Of a stretch of 15,027 nucleotides of DNA, positions 1-7,285 are shown piece after piece. This stretch comes from an uncultured Porphyromonadaceae bacterium (GTDB lineage: Bacteria > Bacteroidota > Bacteroidia > Bacteroidales > Muribaculaceae): NCBI GenBank assembly GCA_947175715.1, contig CAMWOD010000008.1, forward strand, positions 1 to 15,027, given 5' to 3'. The notes below the pieces were generated by a model. The model made no database searches. It saw only the letters and a list, made by a program, of their open reading frames with translations, and was not told the DNA's origin. The first letter of the stretch is position 1; each line of letters opens with the position of its first letter. Position numbers and translations under genes: made by a program.

Positions 1-22
1 GAATATAATAGTTTATCAACTG

Positions 23-53
23 CAAAGGTGCGAATAATTTGCAAGATATCAAA
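23..53 (-). promoter_or_regulatory. Probable Bacteroidetes promoter reading out of the window to the left
   Basis: On the minus strand a TTTG (-33 box, 50-53) is followed after 19 nt by CACCTTTG (-7 box, 23-30). The Bacteroidetes consensus is TTTG, about 19-21 nt, TAnnTTTG; the TTTG part is exact but the leading TA is CA. It starts only a few bases past the stop of the zinc peptidase gene, so it most likely serves the next gene, which lies outside the window. No terminator hairpin is visible between the two. Confidence 0.45.
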
Positions 54-61
54 GGATTGGA

Positions 62-931
62 TCAGCGAGGTGGGTAGGGGCCCGTGAAGGTGTTGCCGCC
101 GTTGGGGTCGCCGGTGTCGAGGCCTTTCTTGAGCCAATATACGCGCCACTCCGAGCGGCCGTGATTGAATGTTTCGGGAGCCTCCTTGCCGTAAGCCTTC
201 TTCTGCAGGTAGTCATCGCCTATCTTTGAGGCAGCGTTGATAGCCTTCTCGATGTCGCCCGGCTCGATCGACTGGAACATCTCGTTGTCGACATGCCCCC
301 ACACACCGGCATAGTAGTCGGCCTGCAACTCCGTGCGCACACTCATCTTGTTGGCCTCGGTCTTCGACATACGCGACATGGCGGCATGCGCCTGATTGAG
401 GTCGCCTCGCAGATACTGCACGTGGTGTCCTACTTCGTGAGCGATGACGTAAGCGTAGCAGAAGTCGCCTGAAGCGCCGATCTGCTCCTGCATTGTTTTA
501 AAGAAGTCAAGGTCGAGGTATATCGTCTCGTCGGCCGAGCAGTAGAATGGCCCTACCTGAGCCGTGCCCTGTCCGCAAGCCGTCTGTATCGAGCCGGTAT
601 AAATCACCATCTTCGGGGGCTCATACTCCCCCCACCCTTGTTCGCGGAAAATCTTAGTCCACACATCCTCAGTGCCCGCCAGAACCTTTGAAGCAAGGTC
701 AAACAGCCTCTGCTCCTCAGGGTCGTTGGGATTGTAGGTGCTACTGGTGTTGTTAACCGCCGACTGCTGCATTACATTGCCCAGCACATCCGAGATGTCG
801 CCACCCGAGAGGAGCGTGATGATTCCGGCAATAATTATGCCCACGATTCCTCCACCGATGCCCAGGGTCTTGCCCGACATGCCTCGGCGGTCGGAGATAT
901 TGTTGCTTCCGCGTCGTCCGTCTAATCGCAT
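62..931 (-). CDS. Membrane-anchored neutral zinc metallopeptidase (YpfJ family)
   Basis: A 289-residue protein of the putative neutral zinc metallopeptidase family (E. coli YpfJ type). The start is Arg/Gly-rich, with one hydrophobic Gly/Ile-rich membrane segment at about residues 22-42, so the catalytic part is probably periplasmic. The zinc site is visible: HEVGH at 165-169 gives two His ligands and the catalytic Glu, and ELQAD at 201-205 supplies the likely third ligand. A typical family C-terminal block (TFNHGRSEWR, about 254-263) is present, and length is normal for the family. No substrate is established for these enzymes. It is the last gene of the cysK operon, 17 nt after the ThiF-like gene, with an AT-rich leader and no clear Shine-Dalgarno. 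Family assignment is secure; function is open. Confidence 0.93.
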   Translation of the reverse strand: MRLDGRRGSNNISDRRGMSGKTLGIGGGIVGIIIAGIITLLSGGDISDVLGNVMQQSAVNNTSSTYNPNDPEEQRLFDLASKVLAGTEDVWTKIFREQGWGEYEPPKMVIYTGSIQTACGQGTAQVGPFYCSADETIYLDLDFFKTMQEQIGASGDFCYAYVIAHEVGHHVQYLRGDLNQAHAAMSRMSKTEANKMSVRTELQADYYAGVWGHVDNEMFQSIEPGDIEKAINAASKIGDDYLQKKAYGKEAPETFNHGRSEWRVYWLKKGLDTGDPNGGNTFTGPYPPR

Positions 932-948
932 ATTATTTCAGTGTTTGG

Positions 949-1674
949 TTACTTCTCCACTGCAAAGGTTTCGAAAGTCATTGTAATAGCGTCGAATGTA
1001 AGAATCCTGTCGGTAAGCAGGTCGCCTGTTCGAGTGAGGTATTTGATAGCCTCTGTGGCTTGCAGCGAGCCTACTACGCCCACCACCGTGTTGAGAATAC
1101 CGGTGATGACACATGGCTCAGTCACCTCAGCCCCCTTGCGGCCGAAGTAGGTAGTGAGGTCGCTTGTGCCGGGCAGATGTGTGAATACCTGACCTCCAAA
1201 TCTCGTTACCCCGCCAAACACGTAGGGGAGCCCCATTGCCACACACGTGTCGCTGATAAGCAGGCGTGTGTCAAAATTGTCAGTGCAGTCCATCACCAGG
1301 TCGTAACCGTCGAAAAGCTCTCTGGCATTTTCTTCGGTCACAAATTGCTCATACACCTGCACCTCTACCTCAGGGTTGATACGAAGCATCTGATTTTTGG
1401 CCGATTGCACTTTCGGACTACCGATATCGGGTGTACCGTGGATAATCTGCCGCTGCAAGTTGGAAAGCGACACAGTGTCAGCATCAATTATGCCTATATG
1501 CCCTACCCCGGCGGCGGCAAGATACAGAGCCACAGGGCTTCCAAGCCCTCCGGCACCGACTATGAGCACACGTCCCTGAGTGATGGCACGCTGACCCTGG
1601 AGGTCAATTTCGCACAAAGAGATGTGCCCCTTGTAGCGGTTCAGGTAATCCTTGCTGAGCTTCTTACCATCCAT
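949..1674 (-). CDS. ThiF/MoeB/HesA-family E1-like adenylyltransferase
   Basis: An E1-like enzyme of the family that adenylates the C-terminal Gly-Gly of sulfur carrier proteins (ThiS, MoaD). The nucleotide loop GAGGLGSP lies near residue 41, followed by a DAD acidic pair, the Arg-containing NLQRQ, and DCTDNFDTR with its conserved Asp. A Cys in EPCV aligns with the ThiF active-site/MoeB Cys region. Both zinc-binding CxxC pairs of E. coli MoeB/ThiF are absent: the first is replaced, and the protein stops (about 241 residues) just before the second would occur. Related Bacteroidetes proteins can also lack them. The ATG at 1674 overlaps the cysK stop by one base (TGATG); a GTG at 1677 is an alternative start. 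No ThiS or MoaD gene is in view, so thiamine, molybdopterin or another thio-pathway cannot be told apart. Confidence 0.9.
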   Translation of the reverse strand: MDGKKLSKDYLNRYKGHISLCEIDLQGQRAITQGRVLIVGAGGLGSPVALYLAAAGVGHIGIIDADTVSLSNLQRQIIHGTPDIGSPKVQSAKNQMLRINPEVEVQVYEQFVTEENARELFDGYDLVMDCTDNFDTRLLISDTCVAMGLPYVFGGVTRFGGQVFTHLPGTSDLTTYFGRKGAEVTEPCVITGILNTVVGVVGSLQATEAIKYLTRTGDLLTDRILTFDAITMTFETFAVEK

Positions 1675-2621
1675 CACAGCGGGTATTCGTCAAACTGGTA
1701 CAACACAGTTGACATATAGCGTTCTCCAGTGTCGGGCAGCAGAGCCACGATCGTTTTCCCACGGTTTTCATCCTTTTTGGCCTCCTCGATGGCCACAGCC
1801 AGGGAAGCTCCCGACGATATGCCGGCGAGCAACCCCTCCTCGCGAGCCAATAGGCGCGATGCACGTATCGCATCATCATCGCTCACTGTCACCACCTTGT
1901 CGACCACCTCGGCATGGTAGTTCGAAGGCTTGAATCCGGCACCTATACCTTGTATCTTATGTGGACCCGCCTTACCCCCCGAAAGTACCGCCGAAGTTGC
2001 CGGTTCTACGGCTATAGCTTCAATGGCAGGGTTGTGACTCTTCAAAGCCTCAGCCACACCGCTCAGAGTGCCGCCTGTGCCCACACCGGCCACAAATATA
2101 TCGACCTTGCCATCGGTGTCGCGCCATATCTCCTCACCTGTATTTTGGCGGTGAGTGGCGGGATTGGCCGGATTGGCAAACTGCTGGAGAATCACCGAAC
2201 CAGGGTTTTCATCGCGCAGCTCCTCAGCCTTCTTAATCGCACCATTCATACCCTCGGCTCCAGGAGTAAGAACGAGCGTTGCCCCAAGGGCCTTCAGCAG
2301 ATTGCGGCGCTCAAGGCTCATGGTCTCGGGCATAGTCAGTACCAACTTATAACCCTTGACCGATGCCACCCATGCCAGACCGATACCGGTGTTGCCACTT
2401 GTAGGCTCGATAATCAGTGCGCCAGGTTTAAGCGCGCCCGACTTTTCGGCATCCTCAATCATGGCATAGGCTATTCTATCCTTTACGCTACCGCCGGGAT
2501 TGAACGACTCGATCTTTACAAGCACACGTGCTTTTAGATCCTCTGACTTCTCTATTCTCTTTACCTCAAGGAGCGGGGTCGACCCGATAAGCTCGGTGAG
2601 ACTCTCATATATTCTTGCCAT
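1674..2621 (-). CDS. cysK: Cysteine synthase A (O-acetylserine sulfhydrylase)
   Basis: A PLP-dependent fold-type II enzyme that makes cysteine from O-acetylserine and sulfide in the cytoplasm. Over 315 residues it shows every expected landmark: the PLP lysine in GGSVKDR (Lys47), the substrate loop TSGNTG (74-79), the phosphate-binding GTGGT (181-185), the QGIGAGF block (about 224-230) typical of CysK, and the cofactor-ring Ser in SSGAS (269-273). Length is normal and no residue looks damaged. It is the first gene of a three-gene operon with its own promoter at 2661-2692, and is translationally coupled to the ThiF-like gene. CysM or a cystathionine beta-synthase-like enzyme is the alternative, but the motifs favour CysK. 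Confidence 0.96.
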   Translation of the reverse strand: MARIYESLTELIGSTPLLEVKRIEKSEDLKARVLVKIESFNPGGSVKDRIAYAMIEDAEKSGALKPGALIIEPTSGNTGIGLAWVASVKGYKLVLTMPETMSLERRNLLKALGATLVLTPGAEGMNGAIKKAEELRDENPGSVILQQFANPANPATHRQNTGEEIWRDTDGKVDIFVAGVGTGGTLSGVAEALKSHNPAIEAIAVEPATSAVLSGGKAGPHKIQGIGAGFKPSNYHAEVVDKVVTVSDDDAIRASRLLAREEGLLAGISSGASLAVAIEEAKKDENRGKTIVALLPDTGERYMSTVLYQFDEYPL

Positions 2622-2660
2622 ATCTTGAATTATAATTATTAGTGTTTACACCTTTGGCTG

Positions 2661-2692
2661 CAAATTTATGCATTATGTTTTTCTCCAACAAC
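2661..2692 (-). promoter_or_regulatory. Bacteroidetes promoter of the cysK-thiF-peptidase operon
   Basis: On the minus strand an exact TAAATTTG (-7 box, 2661-2668) matches TAnnTTTG. A GTTG (2689-2692) sits 20 nt upstream at the -33 position, where TTTG is preferred. Transcription would start near 2654 and leave an AT-rich leader of about 30 nt before the cysK ATG at 2621. It lies directly downstream of the terminator of the preceding operon, as expected for a unit boundary. Confidence 0.65.
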
Positions 2693-2734
2693 ATCTGTAA
2701 TCTCATTGTTCGTCTTAAAAATCTCCGAACGGCA

Positions 2735-2788
2735 TAAAAAGAGTGTGCCAAATGTCGCCGCAGAGGGGCATTTGGCACACTCTTTTTA
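2735..2788 (-). terminator. Strong intrinsic terminator, 20-bp perfect stem
   Basis: Two perfectly complementary 20-base arms (2735-2754 and 2769-2788) enclose a 14-nt loop. The stem carries A5 at one end and T5 at the other, so the minus-strand RNA ends its hairpin in a U-run. It begins 16 nt after the stop of the phosphodiester glycosidase gene and ends that operon. The symmetry means it could also act on plus-strand transcripts, although there is no plus-strand gene here. Confidence 0.85.
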
Positions 2789-2803
2789 AAAATATCTAAT
2801 GCT

Positions 2804-5104
2804 TTATCGCACTACTATCAGAGCCGATGAGCTGCCCTGACGACGGATCACCAGCGAACCTGCCGCAGGATTGAGCACCTTGATACCCTGCAGGTTGTAG
2901 TATTCCACAGGAGCATCCGTGTCGGTTACAGGAGTTGTGATGCACTCCACGCCACCCGATTCAGGTATCTTGTCGTATTTCGAGCCCAGGTTAGCGAGGC
3001 GTATGGTATTGGTCACGCCTCCGCCAGGAAGTGTAAACAGCATCTTACTGATGGTCACAGGATAAACTTCACCAAGCTTTGTGTCAAATGCTTCCGACCA
3101 AGGATACTCTACCGTGGTGGGGGTAGTGATCTTGTCCAAGTCGAGAGTAACGGTTACAGCACGCTCCCCATTTACTGAGTAAGTGAGCTTGACGCTCTTC
3201 ATGGTGCTTGTGCCAGGATCGTAGTCAAATGCCAGTGCCTCGGGGCGAGCCCAGGTCTTAAACTCCTTCTCCATGGTGATGGTGAATGTGCGTCCCGAGC
3301 CAGCAGTGTAGTTGATATCCATACCATCAGGACCTGTAGTCACAGAGTTAATGGTGACACCACCACCCTTGATCGACCAACCGTCGGTCGATGTCATCGG
3401 GTCGAGCACGGCAAAGTGTTCGGTGGGGATTTCCACAGTCACTTCAAGTGTGCGGTCGATAGCGCCAAACGAACCTCGTATTGTAGTTGTGCCGTTAGAC
3501 ACACCATGTACCACGCCATTGCCATCTACGGTAGCAATTCCAGTATCGTCGCTCGACCAATACGCAGCGGCATTGCCTACGGGCATCATCGAGCCGTTGA
3601 CCATTGCCTGGCACTCCACCTCGTAGTCATAAACTCCATCGATGAGCACTCGGCTCAGGCGGAATTCGGGGTCACCTTGACCTATTGTTACGGCAATAGT
3701 GGCCTCGCAACCTTTGTATGTAGCTTTAAGGGCATGTGTGCCTGAGCCGTCGGCCAGTAGGGTGTTTTCTTGTACCTCACCAAGTTTACGATCACAACTG
3801 AGGGTAACATCAGTTGTGGTGCCAAGCCACACACCATATTTATTGTAGGTGTTTACCACCGGAGTGTAGCGTCCATAGCGGGGAAGAGTCACCGACCAGT
3901 CAACAAACTCGATTGCAGCCACCTCCTTGTCGGTGGGGGTGGGGCTTACCACAAACACGCCATTGACCACCGAGCGCTCAGTGCCGTCGCTGGGGTGATT
4001 GGTGACACCGCGGTTCACAGTCCAGTGTGTCGTCGAGCCACCGCCGTCGAAGTTCATTGCCTCCGAGCATCCTACATTCTTCATGATGTCGGCAAGCACC
4101 TTGGATACCACGCCTACCGAATTGCCGTTCCAACGACCGTCAACTGCGAGTATCACAACCTTTGTGCCCGTGGCGTCGTAACCAATGGCAGTGCGGGGGT
4201 TGAGCGATGTGAGGTGGTCGAGAGCGCTCTGTGTATTGAGCACTTCGCCTCCCGAGAGTATCATGGGCTGCCCACCGGCGGTCTGCACGGCGTCATACTT
4301 CTTTCCACCGCAGGTGAGTGTGGTAGTCACTGTCACCTCATCACCTTCCTTGAGCGACGAAACCCAGTCGGCCGCTGTGCCGTGACCCGACAGTACGTAT
4401 CCATCGGCGGGAATGGTCATTTTGCCTGCGCTTGCGGGATTGCAGGTGATGCGTAGCTTGGCAGTCTTTCCAGGGGCTATTGTTGCGCCGTCGATAGGCG
4501 TGGCCGATACCTCATATCCGTATTGGTTGGTGTTGGTGGCAGAGCCGTAGCGGGGGTTATACACCACCAGATAGTTGGTGTAGCGGTCACCGTTGATCGA
4601 TGTTACGGTGTGAGTGGCACCCGAGGGGGCGGTAGCTGTTCCGCCAAAGAGCAGATGCCCGCAGAACTGTGATCGATCACCCATCTGAGCCCAAGCAGTC
4701 CATTCGTCGGAAGGTGTGGCCTTCCAGTACTCACCGTTGACCACGGTGAGGCCAATAGGCTGTGAATTACCGAAGAAGTCGGCATTCACACCACTCACCA
4801 CCTGGAGATTGCTCGACTGGGCCTTTGCTGCCATAGCCGAAATCTTTGCTCCACCGGTAAGCCGGGTGCCGGCTTGAAGTGTGCGCAGCTCCACGTTGGG
4901 ATTGCTCAAGTCTACTGTAGTGTAGTGGATGCGCAGCAGCGAGCCCCCCGACAGTGCGAGCGAAGTCTGTGTAGTGCCCGGGCCGATGGTGGCGTGATAA
5001 AGCGTATCCACATTGTAGGCTTTGCCCTGCAGATTCCAGTTGGTAGAAGCTCCAGCGGCAAGCGCACTTGTCATAATCAGTGCAGTTAATAAGTGTTTTT
5101 TCAT
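2804..5104 (-). CDS. Secreted phosphodiester glycosidase (NAGPA domain) with Ig-like domains and C-terminal tail
   Basis: A 766-residue exported protein counted from ATG 5104, which begins a signal peptide (MKKHLLTALI..., Lys-Lys then a hydrophobic run, likely cleaved near residue 18-20). An in-frame ATG at 5164 would overlap the upstream gene and bury the signal peptide. Residues about 70-390 form the NAGPA domain (GVNADFFGN at 105-113, GGQPMI at 277-282, NPRTAIGYD at 302-310, AVDGR at 320-324, NFDGGGS at 351-357, RSVVNG at 377-382). The human relative removes GlcNAc from GlcNAc-1-phosphate-mannose; substrates of bacterial members are mostly unknown. Then come a linker/Ig-like region (about 395-475), a bacterial Ig-like domain (Big_2-like, about 481-560), a beta-rich module (565-712), and a tail (EYYNLQG at 734-740, IRRQG near 753) resembling Bacteroidetes sorting domains. 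Last gene of its operon. Confidence 0.88.
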   Translation of the reverse strand: MKKHLLTALIMTSALAAGASTNWNLQGKAYNVDTLYHATIGPGTTQTSLALSGGSLLRIHYTTVDLSNPNVELRTLQAGTRLTGGAKISAMAAKAQSSNLQVVSGVNADFFGNSQPIGLTVVNGEYWKATPSDEWTAWAQMGDRSQFCGHLLFGGTATAPSGATHTVTSINGDRYTNYLVVYNPRYGSATNTNQYGYEVSATPIDGATIAPGKTAKLRITCNPASAGKMTIPADGYVLSGHGTAADWVSSLKEGDEVTVTTTLTCGGKKYDAVQTAGGQPMILSGGEVLNTQSALDHLTSLNPRTAIGYDATGTKVVILAVDGRWNGNSVGVVSKVLADIMKNVGCSEAMNFDGGGSTTHWTVNRGVTNHPSDGTERSVVNGVFVVSPTPTDKEVAAIEFVDWSVTLPRYGRYTPVVNTYNKYGVWLGTTTDVTLSCDRKLGEVQENTLLADGSGTHALKATYKGCEATIAVTIGQGDPEFRLSRVLIDGVYDYEVECQAMVNGSMMPVGNAAAYWSSDDTGIATVDGNGVVHGVSNGTTTIRGSFGAIDRTLEVTVEIPTEHFAVLDPMTSTDGWSIKGGGVTINSVTTGPDGMDINYTAGSGRTFTITMEKEFKTWARPEALAFDYDPGTSTMKSVKLTYSVNGERAVTVTLDLDKITTPTTVEYPWSEAFDTKLGEVYPVTISKMLFTLPGGGVTNTIRLANLGSKYDKIPESGGVECITTPVTDTDAPVEYYNLQGIKVLNPAAGSLVIRRQGSSSALIVVR

Positions 5105-5135
5105 GATTGGGTTATTATAGAGTGTGTAATTGTAG

Positions 5136-6800
5136 TTATTGCTTTTCGTTGGTGACGCGCTCAAGCCATTTGAGCATTCCGGCCATCACGCCCATCGAAG
5201 CCAAGCAGAAGAACGCAAATACAGCCCAGCACTCCCACTGGTGCGGGAATGAGTTGAGCATCGTCACACCAAGGGCTATAAACAAGTTGCCGATGGCTGT
5301 GGCGGTGAGCCATAGTCCCTGGCATATACCCTGAAGATGCTTGGGCGCGATTTTCGATACGAACGACAGTCCCAACGGCGAAATGAACAACTCGGCTACC
5401 GTCAAGAAGAAATATGTCACTATCAATACCCACGGACCTACTCTCAGAGCAGCCTTAGCTGCCTCGGCCAGCCCCTTGAACTCCTCGCCCGAAGGGTAAG
5501 CCTGAGCTAACGAGAGCCCCATCAGGAACAGATAGGCGCATGCGGTGATAAACATACCTATGGCAATCTTCTTGGGAGTCGAAACCTCCTTGCCCGACTT
5601 CACCAGGGCCGCGAAGATAAACATGATGACCGGAGTAAGGATAATAACAAAGAATGGGTTGATACACTGCCATATCTCAGGAGCAATCGACTCGGTATCG
5701 ACGAAGTCGCGGGCAAACACCGACAGCGACTGACCATTCTGGTGGAAGGAGAACCAGAAGAATACAGCCACGCCAAGCACTGCGAAGAGTGCGTACATGC
5801 GCTGGCGTATCTCCTTGGCGTCGGCCTGACGCTCGGATGCGCTCACCTCAACTTTCTCTTTCTTTATGGGGTTGGGGAGGCGACGACGCATAGCAACGAA
5901 GATGAAGAATGACAGCAGCATGGCCACAACCGATGCGAAGAATGAGTAGTGCACGCCGGTGTTGAATATCTCAAGATAATGGGCGCAGAAAGCCGTCATA
6001 TCGCTCACCGGGCCACCTGATACGGTAGTCGACAGCGAGGTGAGATTGGCAGCCTCGTTGGCTGTGAGGGTATCACCGCTGAGAAACTTATGGCACAGTC
6101 CGGGAAGATCGGCGTTATACGCCAGCATATTGGTCTTTAGATAGGCCTCGCGAAGCAGCGGGGCGATAAACGGTGCAATCACACCGCCGATGTTGATGAA
6201 TACGTAGAAAATCTGGAAACCCGAGTCGCGGCGCGATTTGGCGATAGCCAGTTGCTCAGGACCGCGCTTGGCGGCATCAGCCTCAAAGTTATCGTACATC
6301 TGACCGATGATGGCCTGAAGATTACCCTTGAACAGTCCGTTGCCGGCAGCGATGAGAAATAGTGCCACGATAGTGAAGATGAGCACCCATGTGGGCACGT
6401 TGCCCGGGTCGCCACCAAATATCGGGAAAGCCATCATAGCGTAGCCGGCGGCCATGACAATAAGGCCGGCCATAATTGTGCCCTTGTAGTTCTGCAGCTT
6501 ATCGGCCACGATACCTCCAGGCAAGCTCAATACGTAAATCAAGAAATAGAACACGGCATAAATCCAGCCTGCCGCATCATCCGAAATACCGAATTTCGAG
6601 CACAGGAAGAGCAGCAGCACTGCGTTCATAATGTAATAGCCGAAGCGCTCTCCCATATTTGACAGGGCTGCGCCAATCAGGCCTTTAGGGTGATTACGGC
6701 GGGCATCAATCACATAGTAGATCACAAATGGTGTAACCACTATAAGCACCGCTATCAGCATCGCCAGCATGCGATGGTTGGTCCAGAGGTCAGTAAGCAT
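5136..6800 (-). CDS. POT-family proton-dependent oligopeptide transporter (peptide MFS)
   Basis: A 554-residue major facilitator protein of the POT/PTR2 family, importing di- and tripeptides with protons across the inner membrane. Many hydrophobic segments are visible. TM1 carries NMGERFGYY (48-56), the family ExxERFxYY motif but with Asn in place of the first Glu. The PTR2 signature FYVFINIGG is at 198-206, and the TM10 Glu (Glu470) lies in AELFISPLGLSF. A loop of about 65 residues (215-280) between the signature and the next helix probably lies outside the membrane, and a charged loop at 305-335 is cytoplasmic. It lies 23 nt after sufE, with an A-rich leader, and 31 nt before the NAGPA gene. 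Substrate could be peptides or another POT cargo. Confidence 0.92.
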   Translation of the reverse strand: MLTDLWTNHRMLAMLIAVLIVVTPFVIYYVIDARRNHPKGLIGAALSNMGERFGYYIMNAVLLLFLCSKFGISDDAAGWIYAVFYFLIYVLSLPGGIVADKLQNYKGTIMAGLIVMAAGYAMMAFPIFGGDPGNVPTWVLIFTIVALFLIAAGNGLFKGNLQAIIGQMYDNFEADAAKRGPEQLAIAKSRRDSGFQIFYVFINIGGVIAPFIAPLLREAYLKTNMLAYNADLPGLCHKFLSGDTLTANEAANLTSLSTTVSGGPVSDMTAFCAHYLEIFNTGVHYSFFASVVAMLLSFFIFVAMRRRLPNPIKKEKVEVSASERQADAKEIRQRMYALFAVLGVAVFFWFSFHQNGQSLSVFARDFVDTESIAPEIWQCINPFFVIILTPVIMFIFAALVKSGKEVSTPKKIAIGMFITACAYLFLMGLSLAQAYPSGEEFKGLAEAAKAALRVGPWVLIVTYFFLTVAELFISPLGLSFVSKIAPKHLQGICQGLWLTATAIGNLFIALGVTMLNSFPHQWECWAVFAFFCLASMGVMAGMLKWLERVTNEKQ

Positions 6801-6823
6801 AATGTGTTGGTGTTATTTTGTTT

Positions 6824-7252
6824 TTACTTATTTTTTTCGAGTTCGTTGTAAGCTAAGGCATACATTTTCATCTGCTTCACCATTGCAGCCAGGCCGTTGG
6901 AGCGCGTGGGCGACAAGTGCTCGGCGAGTCCGATCTTGTCGATAAACCACAAGTCGGCATCCAGGATTTCCTTAGGGGTATGGCCGTTGAGCACATCGAT
7001 TAGCATCGATATTATGCCCTTTACGATGATAGCGTCGGAGTCGGCAGTGAAGTATATTTTGCCGTCTATCAGGTTGGCGTTGAGCCACACACGACTCTGG
7101 CACCCCTCGATCAGATTTTGCGGCGTCTTAAACTCCTCGGCAATGGGAGGCAGGGCATTTCCCAGGTCGATTATGTAAGCATAGCGATCCATCCAGTCGT
7201 CGAGATCGCTCATCTGGTCAACTATATCTTGTTGCTTTTGATCAATGGTCAT
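6824..7252 (-). CDS. sufE: SufE-family sulfur acceptor protein
   Basis: A 142-residue protein matching E. coli SufE in length (138). SufE takes the persulfide sulfur from the cysteine desulfurase SufS and passes it to the SufBCD scaffold for Fe-S cluster assembly. The active Cys is Cys51 in LIEGCQSRVWL. The following DAIIVKGI and the C-terminal LSPTRSNGL block are family hallmarks. sufS and sufBCD are not in this window. It sits between the M28 lipoprotein (33 nt upstream) and the POT transporter, so it is probably co-transcribed with envelope functions, an odd setting for a cytoplasmic sulfur protein. The tail includes a run of seven A in the coding strand just before the stop. CsdE is a less likely alternative. 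Confidence 0.94.
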   Translation of the reverse strand: MTIDQKQQDIVDQMSDLDDWMDRYAYIIDLGNALPPIAEEFKTPQNLIEGCQSRVWLNANLIDGKIYFTADSDAIIVKGIISMLIDVLNGHTPKEILDADLWFIDKIGLAEHLSPTRSNGLAAMVKQMKMYALAYNELEKNK

Positions 7253-7285
7253 ACCTTAAGTCTTTTGATTATATTGTTTTGTCAA

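Noticed and set aside
21..43. Six-base dyad TGCAAA/TTTGCA as a terminator of the peptidase gene
   Set aside because: The stem is short and AT-rich, with no T-run after it on the minus strand. It overlaps the promoter box.
963..990. Promoter-like AACCTTTG on the minus strand near the end of the ThiF-like gene
   Set aside because: The leading TA is missing and there is no -33 TTTG at 19-21 nt. It lies in coding sequence.
1060..1719. Plus-strand open frame opposite the ThiF-like gene
   Set aside because: It overlaps strong ThiF and CysK motifs on the other strand and carries no domain of its own.
3770..4456. Plus-strand open frame of 228 residues opposite the NAGPA gene
   Set aside because: The composition is Cys/His/Arg-rich as expected of an antisense shadow, with no recognisable domain.
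5105..5164. N-terminal extension of 20 residues on the NAGPA protein (ATG 5164)
   Set aside because: It overlaps the transporter gene and places polar residues before a perfect signal peptide that begins at ATG 5104.
6831..6837. Run of seven A (minus strand) near the sufE stop as a frameshift site
   Set aside because: It is four codons from the stop, there is no extension worth reaching in another frame, and the Lys-Asn-Lys tail is ordinary.
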